64,000 nucleotides of DNA from assembly GCA_014268975.2 (NCBI GenBank), contig CP077096.1, positions 1,324,501 through 1,388,500 on the forward strand, in the 5' to 3' direction. The translations under genes and the position numbers were made by a program. The stretch comes from Pseudomonas wayambapalatensis (GTDB taxonomy: Bacteria > Pseudomonadota > Gammaproteobacteria > Pseudomonadales > Pseudomonadaceae). Under the pieces are notes generated by a model that worked only from the letters and a program-made list of their open reading frames with translations, had not been told where the DNA came from and did not search any database. This document shows, in pieces, positions 47,723 through 55,699 of this stretch; the stretch's first letter is position 1, and each line of letters starts with the position of its first letter.

Positions 47723-47748
47723 CGCGGCGACAGTGCTAGACTGCCGCC

Positions 47749-48321
47749 ATGAATTACCTCGCACACCTGCACCTTGGCGGCCCGGCGCCGCAGCAACTGC
47801 TCGGCAGCCTGTACGGCGATTTCGTCAAAGGCCCGCTCGGAGGGCGCTTTGCGCCTGAGCTGGAGGCGGCGATCCGGCTGCACCGACAGATCGATCGCTA
47901 CACCGACAGCCATCCGCTGGTACTGGCGGCGCTGGCGCGCTTCCCGCAGGAGCGTCGGCGGTTTGCCGGGATCGTGCTCGACGTGTTCTTCGATCACTGC
48001 CTGGCACGGCATTGGGCGGATTACGCCGAGCAGCCGCTGGCGCAGTTTACCGACACCTTTTACCGGGTGCTGTTGGCCGAGCCGCAGTTGCCGGGGCGCT
48101 TGGCACGTATTGCGCCGTTCATGGCAGCGGATGACTGGCTGGGAGCCTATGGTGATTTCGCCACGCTGGAGCAGGTGTTCGGGGGGATCGCGCGGCGGCT
48201 GTCGAAGCCGCAGGGCATGAACGGGGTGATGGCGGAGCTGGAGCGGTTGTATGAGCCGTTGCTGGCGGATTTTCGTGAGTTCTACCCGCAGTTGCAGGTG
48301 TTTGCGGCGGCGGGGCGGTGA
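47749..48321 (+). CDS. acpH: Acyl carrier protein phosphodiesterase AcpH
   Basis: A 190-residue enzyme of the HD-like AcpH family (DUF479). It removes the 4'-phosphopantetheine from ACP. Conserved segments are MNYLAHLHL, GSLYGDFVKG, LHRQIDRYTDSHP and VLDVFFDHCLARHW, with the His and Asp metal ligands. It is divergent from arsR and stands alone. Its promoter overlaps the operator cluster at 47701-47722. Confidence 0.92.
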   Translation: MNYLAHLHLGGPAPQQLLGSLYGDFVKGPLGGRFAPELEAAIRLHRQIDRYTDSHPLVLAALARFPQERRRFAGIVLDVFFDHCLARHWADYAEQPLAQFTDTFYRVLLAEPQLPGRLARIAPFMAADDWLGAYGDFATLEQVFGGIARRLSKPQGMNGVMAELERLYEPLLADFREFYPQLQVFAAAGR

Positions 48322-48341
48322 GGTTTTGCAGTGTTTGCCAG

Positions 48342-48438
48342 GGCCCTATCGCGGGGCAAGCCCGCTCCCACAGGTACCGAACTGATTTTAAGTACAGCGG
48401 GATGCCTGTGGGAGCGGGCTTGCCCCGCGATAGGGCCG
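48342..48438. repeat. Inverted REP pair between acpH and olsA
   Basis: The left arm ggccctatcgcggggcaagc with ccgctcccacagg and the right arm cctgtgggagcgggcttgc with cccgcgatagggcc are exact inverted copies about 33 bases apart. The pair lies between convergent genes. Confidence 0.9.
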
Positions 48439-48456
48439 CTCGCCCCACCCCAGCAA

Positions 48457-49248
48457 TCAGGCCGCTTTTGCCTGCCGACGCGGCACCGCCACCTCGACGT
48501 CCTCGACCCCGAACAAAGCCACCTGAATCGCCTGCTGTGCCATGAACGCCAGCGCCGCACGTTCCTTGCCCTGGCTCTCCACCGGCGCCAGCAGGTGAAT
48601 CACCACCTCCCCCCGCTCCCGGCCAAACAAGCGCATCAGGTGCGAAACCATGTCGTCATCGCCGATGAACGGTGCGATCGGGTCCGGTTCGCCGTTGCGC
48701 AGGTACTGGATCGCCACTGGCTGCACGGGTGTGTCCTGATCGATGGCGCCGGCCAGCAGGCGTCCGTGGAAGGTGCGCAGGCCGCGACCGTCGGTGGTGG
48801 TGCCTTCAGGGAAAATCAACAACGGTCGGGCCTGGCCCAGTTGCTCGCTGATCTGTTCGCGCAGACGCTGGGCATCACCCCCGCCACGGCGAATGAACAA
48901 GGTGCCGGCCTTCTGCGCCAGCCAGCCGGCCAACGGCCATTGGCGTACCTCGGCCTTGGACAGGAACGACAGCGGCGTGAGCATGCCCAGCAGGGGAATG
49001 TCGGTCCATGACACGTGGTTGCTGACCCACAGCATCGAGCGCTGGGGCAGTTCACCGACGACCCGCACGTCAAAGGGCAGGGCGCCGATCAGGCGTTTCA
49101 TGAACAGGCAGGTCCAACGTTGCCGCCGCTCGATGGAGGCGTGCAGCCCCAAGCGTTCGCCCAAGGCGATGACGCTGGCCATGGCGATCCCCAGCAACAG
49201 CACCAGTACCAGGCGCAGGAGGCGGGCGCAGGCCCGCAGGCCCGGCAT
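48457..49248 (-). CDS. olsA: Lyso-ornithine lipid acyltransferase (PlsC-like, OlsA)
   Basis: A 263-residue membrane acyltransferase with one or two N-terminal hydrophobic segments (LLRLVLVLLLGIAMASV). The PlsC motifs are NHVSWTD (HX4D) and FPEGTTTDG. Start and stop overlap by one base with olsB (TGATG), which forms a two-gene operon. OlsA adds the second acyl chain to lyso-ornithine lipid, a phosphorus-free membrane lipid. A plain 1-acyl-glycerol-3-phosphate acyltransferase role is the alternative. Confidence 0.87.
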   Translation of the reverse strand: MPGLRACARLLRLVLVLLLGIAMASVIALGERLGLHASIERRQRWTCLFMKRLIGALPFDVRVVGELPQRSMLWVSNHVSWTDIPLLGMLTPLSFLSKAEVRQWPLAGWLAQKAGTLFIRRGGGDAQRLREQISEQLGQARPLLIFPEGTTTDGRGLRTFHGRLLAGAIDQDTPVQPVAIQYLRNGEPDPIAPFIGDDDMVSHLMRLFGRERGEVVIHLLAPVESQGKERAALAFMAQQAIQVALFGVEDVEVAVPRRQAKAA

Positions 49249-50003
49249 CAGACTGCCGCCTTGAAGTGGCGGGCGTAGCGCGGGCAGAGGTCATCGCGCT
49301 TGAGCAGGATGAACACGTCGGCGACCTGGAAGTCTTGGTCCCAGCAGGGCTCCCCACAGATCTTCGCCCCCAGGCGCATGTACGCCTTGAGCAACGGTGG
49401 CATCTCGGTGATGACGTTGTTCGGCAGGGCCAGGGTGGGGAGCGGTTTTTTCGGCTCGGCGCGCAGGTGCTCGGTGCACAGGTAGCGTTCGCGCAGGCGC
49501 TGCATGATCGCGTGGGCCTGGATACCGCCGTCCTGCATGGGGATGCTGGCGCAGCCCATCAGGTAGCTGTAGCGGCCTTCGTTGAGCACTTCGGCAAGCT
49601 CGCCCCAGAGCACGGCGATGGTGCCGCCGTTGCGGTAGCCGGGATCGACGCAGGTGCGACCCAGTTCCAGGATCGGGCCTTGCAGTTGCAGCAGCCCGTG
49701 CAGGCTGAATTCTTCTTCGCTGTAGAAGCGGCCCAGGCTGCTGGCGGCCTGGTGGTCGAGCAGGCGGGTGGTGGCGACCAATTGGCCGGTGGCCAGGTCG
49801 CGCACACCGATGTGGCGGCAGTGGATATCGTAGTCATCCATGTCCAGGCCCAGTTCCGCGCCCTTGAGCTTGGCCTTGAATTCGGCGCTGAACACCTTGA
49901 AACGCAGGGCCTGTGCTTCCTGCAGGGCCGCGGCGCCGACCAGGCGTTCGGCTTGCAGACGGCGTTCAGTGCTGTTGTCGCCAGAGCGAGCGATCCGAGT
50001 CAT
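49248..50003 (-). CDS. olsB: Ornithine N-acyltransferase OlsB
   Basis: A 251-residue GNAT-like acyltransferase that makes lyso-ornithine lipid from 3-hydroxyacyl-ACP and ornithine. Family segments are [34 protein letters not shown], and [18 protein letters not shown]. The ATG at 50003 has GGAG upstream and fits the family start ([11 protein letters not shown]). The longer frame is not supported. Ornithine lipids often rise under phosphate limitation; I see no clear Pho box upstream. Confidence 0.9.
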   Translation of the reverse strand: MTRIARSGDNSTERRLQAERLVGAAALQEAQALRFKVFSAEFKAKLKGAELGLDMDDYDIHCRHIGVRDLATGQLVATTRLLDHQAASSLGRFYSEEEFSLHGLLQLQGPILELGRTCVDPGYRNGGTIAVLWGELAEVLNEGRYSYLMGCASIPMQDGGIQAHAIMQRLRERYLCTEHLRAEPKKPLPTLALPNNVITEMPPLLKAYMRLGAKICGEPCWDQDFQVADVFILLKRDDLCPRYARHFKAAV

Positions 50004-50139
50004 TGCGAGTCTCCATAAGCCAGCCAAATAGGGTTGCGGCCGGTCGGCTTTGTTGTGCAAAGTCAGCCTAGGTAGGCGCGGTGTCACCTCCGTGAATCTT
50101 TGGTGATGCTTGCGTGACACCCCTCACGAGGAGCATTCG

Positions 50140-51024
50140 ATGACCTGGTTGCAACGACTCAACGACCCGCTGCGCCAGGCGCTGGCGGCCACTCTGGGCG
50201 AGACCTATGCGGCCACGCTGGAGCGTCTGGGCGCAGTCACGCCGTTCGAACTGGCGGCGCTGGGTGGGCGCGCGATGGACACGCCGGGATTGGCCTTTCT
50301 GATCGGTTACCAGGCCGCCTTGCGTGTGCTCTGGCCCAGCGCGCCTGCGGGGTTGGGGGCTTTGTGCGCCACCGAGCGACGCAGTGTGCGTCCGGCCGAC
50401 ATGCACACCCGTCTCGATGGGCTGCGGCTGAGTGGTCGCAAGGATTTCGTCACCGCCGGTCTCGACGCCGAATGGTTGCTGGTGGCGGCCCGCAGCGAAG
50501 CGCAGGGCGAGAGCGCGCGGCTGAGCCTGGCGGTGGTCTACCCCGGTGAGCCCGGCGTGACCCTCGAAGCGTTGCCGACCCTGCCGTTGATGCCTGAGGT
50601 CGGCCATGCCCGTGTCGAACTGAAGCACGCGGCCTGCGAGCTGCTGGCGGGGGATGGCTGGGAGGCCTATGTCAAACCGTTCCGCTCCCTCGAAGACCTC
50701 TATGTACTCACCGCGCTGCTCGGGTGGCTGCACGGCGTTGCCCAGGAGTGCACCTGGCCCCAGGTGTTGCGCCTGCGCCTGATTGGCCTGCTCGCTGCCT
50801 GTGCCGAGGCCAGCCGACAGTGCGCCGACAGCGTGGGCTGTCATCTGTTGCTGGCCGGCCTGTTCGCCCAGTTCCAGGCACTGCGTGGTGATATCGACGC
50901 GGCCCTGGCCAGCGGCCCCGGGCACTGGGCGCAACTTTGGCAGCGCGACCAGGGGCTGCTGGCACTGGCCGCCGCGACCCGGGAAAAACGCCTGGCCAAG
51001 GCCTGGGCTGCTGCAGGATTGTAA
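50140..51024 (+). CDS. Short acyl-CoA dehydrogenase-like protein
   Basis: A 294-residue protein, shorter than the 370-400 of true acyl-CoA dehydrogenases. The middle beta-domain segment LDGLRLSGRKDFVTAGLDAEWLLVAAR resembles the FAD/substrate region of that family. The C-terminal part is helical (LLAACAEASRQCADSVG) but I do not see the usual catalytic Glu motif or the Q-hxGGxG FAD motif. It may be a non-catalytic paralogue. GAGGAG precedes the ATG. It starts a cluster with a serine hydrolase 45 bases downstream. Confidence 0.75.
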   Translation: MTWLQRLNDPLRQALAATLGETYAATLERLGAVTPFELAALGGRAMDTPGLAFLIGYQAALRVLWPSAPAGLGALCATERRSVRPADMHTRLDGLRLSGRKDFVTAGLDAEWLLVAARSEAQGESARLSLAVVYPGEPGVTLEALPTLPLMPEVGHARVELKHAACELLAGDGWEAYVKPFRSLEDLYVLTALLGWLHGVAQECTWPQVLRLRLIGLLAACAEASRQCADSVGCHLLLAGLFAQFQALRGDIDAALASGPGHWAQLWQRDQGLLALAAATREKRLAKAWAAAGL

Positions 51025-51069
51025 TGAAGCCCAGGCATGCTCCGCCGATTGACCGCGCGTGAGGTATCG

Positions 51070-52158
51070 ATGGGCAAACTGAAGGTGGTGCTGGGGATTC
51101 TCGGATTGATCGCCCTGCCGGTGTCCGCCGAGGAATGGCCGGACAGCCAATGGCAGCAGGATCCGACGCGGTACGACTGGCAGGCTGTCGACGACTATGC
51201 CTTCGCGCTGCGCAACGATGTCGATCGCAGCGGTGTGCGCAGCGATGCACTGCTGATCATTCGTGACGGTCGTGTTCTGTACGAGCGCTACGCAGCGCCT
51301 ACAGGCGTCGACACCCCGCACCTGACCTGGTCGATCAGCAAGAGCGTGCTGGCCACGTTGCTGGGCGTCGCCCGCGGCGAAGGGCGTTTCCAGCTCGATG
51401 ATCCGGCCGCCCGTTACTACCCCGCCTTGCGTGAGCATCCGCAACTGCGCCTGGTCGACCTGCTGCACTGGGCCAGCGGCCTGGCCTGGCAGGAAGACTA
51501 TGAATACGCGCCGCTCAAATCCTCGGTCGTGGCAATGCTCTATACCCGCGGGCGCAATGACATGGCGGCCTACACCGCTGGCATGGCCCAAGCCGAGCTG
51601 CCGGGGCAGCACTTTGCCTATTCCAGCGGCGACAGCAATCTGCTGGCCGCGGCGCTACGCGGCATGCTCGGGGCGGACCAGTACGCCGACTATCCCTGGC
51701 AGGCGCTGTTCACCCCGCTGGGTATCACGCATGCGGTGTGGGAGCGCGACGGTGTTGGCACCTATGTCGGCTCCTCCTACCTCTACCTCAGTGCCCGCGA
51801 TCTTGCGCGCATCGGCCTGCTGATGCAGCGCGACGGGCGCTGGCGTGAGCAGCAACTGCTGCCTGCCGATTGGGTGGCCTTCAATCGCACCCTGTTCACC
51901 CATGCCGAGCCGGTGCCGGGCGATGCCAACCCCGGCGGGCACTGGTGGCTGAACCAGCCGCTGCCGGGCAACCCACCGCCCTGGCCGGATGCCCCCACCG
52001 ATACCTTCGCCGCCCTCGGTCACTGGGGCCAGGCGCTATATGTGCTGCCCACGCAGAAGCTGGTGATCGTACGCTACGGCGACGACCGCGACGGCAGCTA
52101 CAGCCATAACGAACTGCTCAAGCGCGTGCTGGCCGTGCTGGCGAAGGCGGGTGCATGA
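51070..52158 (+). CDS. Periplasmic serine hydrolase (class C beta-lactamase fold, NylB-like)
   Basis: A 362-residue exported enzyme. The signal peptide is MGKLKVVLGILGLIALPVSA. The nucleophile motif is SISK (S-x-x-K) in HLTWSISKSVLATLLG. The second motif is YSSGDSN, and HWGQ takes the place of the KTG box. This is the pattern of esterases and 6-aminohexanoate-dimer hydrolases rather than AmpC. The ATG at 51070 has GAGG upstream. It overlaps the next small gene by four bases, so they are co-translated. Confidence 0.85.
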   Translation: MGKLKVVLGILGLIALPVSAEEWPDSQWQQDPTRYDWQAVDDYAFALRNDVDRSGVRSDALLIIRDGRVLYERYAAPTGVDTPHLTWSISKSVLATLLGVARGEGRFQLDDPAARYYPALREHPQLRLVDLLHWASGLAWQEDYEYAPLKSSVVAMLYTRGRNDMAAYTAGMAQAELPGQHFAYSSGDSNLLAAALRGMLGADQYADYPWQALFTPLGITHAVWERDGVGTYVGSSYLYLSARDLARIGLLMQRDGRWREQQLLPADWVAFNRTLFTHAEPVPGDANPGGHWWLNQPLPGNPPPWPDAPTDTFAALGHWGQALYVLPTQKLVIVRYGDDRDGSYSHNELLKRVLAVLAKAGA

Positions 52159-52451
52159 AGCGGATCTTGCTGGTGTTGCTGCTGGTCCTGCTGGCCTGGG
52201 CATGGACCGAACGTCAGGCCCTGTCGGACTTTCCGAGCATTCTTTCGGCGTACTCGGCAAAGGAGTACTGCTCGTGCCGCTTCGTCATGGGTTTTGACGA
52301 GGCCTATTGCCGCGCCTATGTGAAGCAGTACCTGCCATTGGGGCGCCTGGAAGAGGACAGCCGCGCACGCAGCGTGCTCGCCGAAGGCCTAGGACGGCAT
52401 AGCGTGGCTGTCTGGCAGGGGCCGCGCGAGGGTTGTCGCTTGCTGCCGTGA
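52155..52451 (+). CDS. Small exported or anchored Cys-containing protein
   Basis: A 98-residue protein that starts at an ATGA overlap with the serine hydrolase gene. The N-terminus (MKRILLVLLLVLLAWAWTE) is a signal or membrane anchor without a lipobox. The rest has four Cys (CSCRFV, AYCRAY and GCRLLP), enough for two disulfides in the periplasm. I do not recognise a family. Close linkage suggests it works with the hydrolase, perhaps as partner or inhibitor. Confidence 0.72.
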   Translation: MKRILLVLLLVLLAWAWTERQALSDFPSILSAYSAKEYCSCRFVMGFDEAYCRAYVKQYLPLGRLEEDSRARSVLAEGLGRHSVAVWQGPREGCRLLP

Positions 52452-52496
52452 AGGCCTGCGGGGTAAGGTTGTCGGCCTTGCTTCACGAGGTTTCAC

Positions 52497-53078
52497 ATGC
52501 CCACCTTGCTCCGCCTGCTACCTGCCCTGTTACTGGCCCTGTGCCTGCCTGCCCATGCCAACTGGCACCTGGACGGTGAGTCTTCGCGCCTGTCGTTCAT
52601 CACCGGCAAGAACGGCGATACTGCCGAAGTGCACCGCTTCCTGGTATTGCACGGCACCATCGACCGCAAGGGTGTGGCTGGCTTGAGCATCGAGATGGAT
52701 TCGGTGAGCAGTGGTATCCCGCTGCGTGACGAGCGCATGCGTGACACCCTGTTCGAGGTCGAGCGCTTCCCCGAAGCGACGGTCAAGGCCCAGCTCGACC
52801 TGCGCCCGATCAACGACCTTGCCAACGGTGCCCAACTGGAACTGCGCCTGCCGCTGACCGTGACGCTGCATGGCCAGTCCCACAGCTACAACGCCCTGCT
52901 GCTGGCCACCCGCCTCGATGAGCGGCGATTCCAGGTGGTGACCCTCGAGCCGCTGCTGTTGCGTGCCGAAGACTATGGCTTGCTGCCAGGGCTGGAACGC
53001 CTGCGCACCTTCGCCGGGCTAAAGTCCATCAACCCGTCGGTGCCGGTGAGCGCGGTGCTGATCTTCACCGCGCGCTGA
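52497..53078 (+). CDS. YceI family periplasmic protein
   Basis: A 193-residue exported protein. The signal peptide MPTLLRLLPALLLALCLPAHA is followed by the YceI lipocalin-like barrel (NWHLDGESSRLSFITGKNG, AGLSIEMDSVSSGIPLRDERMRD split over the conserved part). YceI proteins bind isoprenoid or amide lipids in the periplasm. The stop is one base before the next start. Confidence 0.88.
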   Translation: MPTLLRLLPALLLALCLPAHANWHLDGESSRLSFITGKNGDTAEVHRFLVLHGTIDRKGVAGLSIEMDSVSSGIPLRDERMRDTLFEVERFPEATVKAQLDLRPINDLANGAQLELRLPLTVTLHGQSHSYNALLLATRLDERRFQVVTLEPLLLRAEDYGLLPGLERLRTFAGLKSINPSVPVSAVLIFTAR

Positions 53079-53079
53079 C

Positions 53080-54237
53080 ATGCCAGGGCCGGTCTTCCCC
53101 TGGCGGGATGGCAACCAGTTCGAACTGCTGATCGACGGCCCCGAATTCTTTCCCCGCATGCTCATGGCCATCGTGCGCGCCGAGCGCCAGGTCGATCTGG
53201 AACTTTACCTGGTGGAGGCGGGGACCTGTGCCGATGCGGTGGTCGAGGCCCTGGAGTCTGCGGCCGCGCGTGGCGTGCGCGTGCGTTGCCTGTTCGACGA
53301 TTATGGCGCCCTGGCCTTCCCTTCGGCCTTGCGTCAGCGTTTGCAGGCCGCCGGAGCCGAACTGCGCCTGTACAACCGTCTGCGCTGGCGCCGGGGCCTG
53401 CGTAACCTGTACCGCGATCACCGCAAGCTGCTGCTGGTGGACGAGCACTGGGCGGTGGTGGGTGGCACCGGCGTGACCGATGAATTCTGGACACCGGGCC
53501 AGGAGGCGAGCGAGTGGCATGAAGTGATGGTGCGTATGGAGGGACCGGTGGTGGCCGATTGGCAGCTGCTGTTCGACCGACAGTGGCACGCCAACCACCG
53601 TCGCACGGCCTGGCGCCCGCCGGAAAACTTCGGCCTGTCGCGCCTGCCGAAGATGCCGGCGCAGGGCGAGGGCCTGGGCCGGGTGGCCTACGCCGACGCG
53701 CGCCAGCACCGCGATATTCTGCATTCGCTGGTCCGTGCACTGAACAGTGGGCAGCGTCGCATCTGGCTGGCGACGCCGTATTTTCTGCCAACCTGGAGCG
53801 TGCGCCGGTCGCTGCGCCGGGCGGCGCAAAAGGGTATCGACGTGCGCTTGCTGCTCACGGGGCCACGCACCGACCACCCTTCGGTGCGTTACGCTGGCCA
53901 TCGTTACTACCCGCGTTTGCTGCGCGCCGGGGTGCGGATCTTCGAGTACCAGCCATGTTTCCTGCACCTGAAGATGGCCGTGGTTGACGACTGGGTCAGC
54001 ATTGGTTCGTGCAACTTCGACCACTGGAATCTGCGCTTCAACCTCGAAGCCAACGTCGAAGCCCTCGATCCGCCGCTGACTGCTGCGGTGCTGGCCAGTT
54101 TCACGCGGGACTTCGCCTTGAGCGAGGAGGTCGATCTGGATCACTGGAAGGCCCGGCCGCTGTGGCGGCGGGTGCAGCAGCGGATCTGGGGCTGGCTGGA
54201 TCGGCTGGTGGTGAATCTGCTGGATCGTCGCAACTGA
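53080..54237 (+). CDS. Phospholipase D family protein, cardiolipin synthase B-like
   Basis: A 385-residue protein with two PLD motifs: YRDHRKLLLVDEHWAVVGG near residue 110 and FLHLKMAVVDDWVSIGSCN near residue 295. Both HxKx4D signatures are intact. No membrane segment is obvious, as in ClsB/YbhO. The likely reaction is cardiolipin formation from phosphatidylglycerol or phosphatidylethanolamine. It is coupled to yceI by a one-base gap. Confidence 0.87.
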   Translation: MPGPVFPWRDGNQFELLIDGPEFFPRMLMAIVRAERQVDLELYLVEAGTCADAVVEALESAAARGVRVRCLFDDYGALAFPSALRQRLQAAGAELRLYNRLRWRRGLRNLYRDHRKLLLVDEHWAVVGGTGVTDEFWTPGQEASEWHEVMVRMEGPVVADWQLLFDRQWHANHRRTAWRPPENFGLSRLPKMPAQGEGLGRVAYADARQHRDILHSLVRALNSGQRRIWLATPYFLPTWSVRRSLRRAAQKGIDVRLLLTGPRTDHPSVRYAGHRYYPRLLRAGVRIFEYQPCFLHLKMAVVDDWVSIGSCNFDHWNLRFNLEANVEALDPPLTAAVLASFTRDFALSEEVDLDHWKARPLWRRVQQRIWGWLDRLVVNLLDRRN

Positions 54238-54316
54238 GACCTGCGCCGTATATCGTTCATCGACAAAGCGGACTATCGTGCAGTGATTGTTCCCTGCAAA
54301 CGAAGGAGTGGATGCG

Positions 54317-54895
54317 ATGACGGCGAAGAAGATTCTCATGCTGGTGGGCGACTACGTCGAAGACTATGAAGTGATGGTGCCGTTCCAGGCCTTGCAGATG
54401 GTTGGCCACACGGTGCACGCGGTGTGCCCTGAGAAGATCGCCGGGCAGACCGTGCGCACGGCCATTCACGACTTCGAGGGCGACCAGACCTACAGCGAGA
54501 AGCCTGGGCACAACTTCGCCCTCAACTTCGATTTCGTCCAGGTGCGTGCCGAGGGCTATGACGCGCTGCTGATCCCCGGTGGGCGGGCGCCGGAGTACCT
54601 GCGTCTGGACGAGCGGGTGCTGAAACTGGTCAAGGAGTTCGACCAGGCGGGCAAGCCGATCGCGGCGGTGTGCCATGGCGCACAGTTGCTGGCGGCGGCA
54701 GGGGTGCTCGAAGGGCGTGCGTGCAGCGCCTATCCGGCGTGCGCGCCGGAGGTGCGGCTGGCTGGGGGACGGTTCGTGGATATTGCCATCGACCAGGCGC
54801 ATGTGGATGGCAATCTGGTGACGGCGCCCGCTTGGCCGGCGCATCCGGCCTGGTTGGCGGCGTTCTTGAAGGTGTTGGGGACGCGTATTGCCTGA
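54317..54895 (+). CDS. DJ-1/PfpI family protein
   Basis: A 192-residue cytoplasmic protein of the DJ-1/PfpI superfamily. The nucleophile elbow is [13 protein letters not shown], with Cys near residue 116, and the acid residue is in [14 protein letters not shown]. PfpI-like members are reported as proteases, glyoxalases or deglycases; the actual activity is not known. AAGGAG precedes the ATG at 54317. Confidence 0.88.
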   Translation: MTAKKILMLVGDYVEDYEVMVPFQALQMVGHTVHAVCPEKIAGQTVRTAIHDFEGDQTYSEKPGHNFALNFDFVQVRAEGYDALLIPGGRAPEYLRLDERVLKLVKEFDQAGKPIAAVCHGAQLLAAAGVLEGRACSAYPACAPEVRLAGGRFVDIAIDQAHVDGNLVTAPAWPAHPAWLAAFLKVLGTRIA

Positions 54896-55013
54896 TCTGG
54901 CAGCGGTTCTGGAGAAATACCTGTCGCGCAGGGGAAAGGGCTCATGTCGAAGCCGATGATAGGGTTTCCCCTCAGGCCCGGCTTGGCCGGGCGCGACAGA
55001 ACGACTGCTCCGC

Positions 55014-55604
55014 ATGGAAATCCGCCTGCTTCACGGCGCTGCCATCGCGCCTTACATCGATGATATCGCTCGCCTGCGCCTGACGGTGGTCCGCGAGTTC
55101 CCCTATCTTTACGACAGCACGCCGGCGTACGAGGCTGACGGTCTTCGCCGCTATATCGACTCCGAGCGCAGCCTGGCGATCCTGGCGATGGACGAGGGGC
55201 GGGTGGTAGGCGTTTCCACCGGCATGCCGTTGGGCGACAAGCCTGAGGCTTTCCGCCAGCCGTTTTTCGAGCAGGGACGCGATCCGCGCACCGTCTATTA
55301 TTTCGGCAAGTCGGTGCTGCTGCCGGCTTATCGCGGGCGAGGGCTGGGCGTGCGCTTTTTCATTGAGCGCGAATCTTATGCGCACAAGCTGGGTGGCTTT
55401 CATTACTGCGCATTCAGTGCCGTCGAACGGCCCAATGGCCATCCGCGCCGGCCAGAAGACTACAAGCCGCTACACGCCTTCTGGCGTAATCGAGGGTTTC
55501 TGCATCAGCCTTCGCTGCGTGCGTCGTGTGCGTGGCGGGATCTGGGCGAGCCGGATGAGTCGGACAAGACGCTGTCGTTCTGGCTCAAGGATCTGTTGCT
55601 GTGA
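55014..55604 (+). CDS. GNAT family N-acetyltransferase
   Basis: A 196-residue GNAT. The acetyl-CoA binding motif A is VLLPAYRGRGLGVRFFIERE (R/Q-x-x-G-x-G/A). The N-terminal helix and the DEGRVVGVSTGMPLG strand are typical. The substrate is unknown. The ATG has a weak ribosome binding site, but no other start fits. A REP hairpin follows the stop. Confidence 0.85.
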   Translation: MEIRLLHGAAIAPYIDDIARLRLTVVREFPYLYDSTPAYEADGLRRYIDSERSLAILAMDEGRVVGVSTGMPLGDKPEAFRQPFFEQGRDPRTVYYFGKSVLLPAYRGRGLGVRFFIERESYAHKLGGFHYCAFSAVERPNGHPRRPEDYKPLHAFWRNRGFLHQPSLRASCAWRDLGEPDESDKTLSFWLKDLLL

Positions 55605-55621
55605 TCCTGTGCTGAAACAGC

Positions 55622-55683
55622 AGCGCCCCGTTCGCGGGCAAGCCCGCTCCTGCAAGGAGTGGGCTTGCCCGCGAACGGGGCGC
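55622..55683. repeat. REP hairpin between GNAT gene and fumarase
   Basis: Arms gcgccccgttcgcgggcaag with cccgctcct and agtgggcttgcccgcgaac with ggggcgcc are near-perfect inverted copies around gcaagg. It lies between convergent genes and probably ends transcription from both sides. Confidence 0.88.
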
Positions 55684-55699
55684 CGTGATTACCGCAGTC

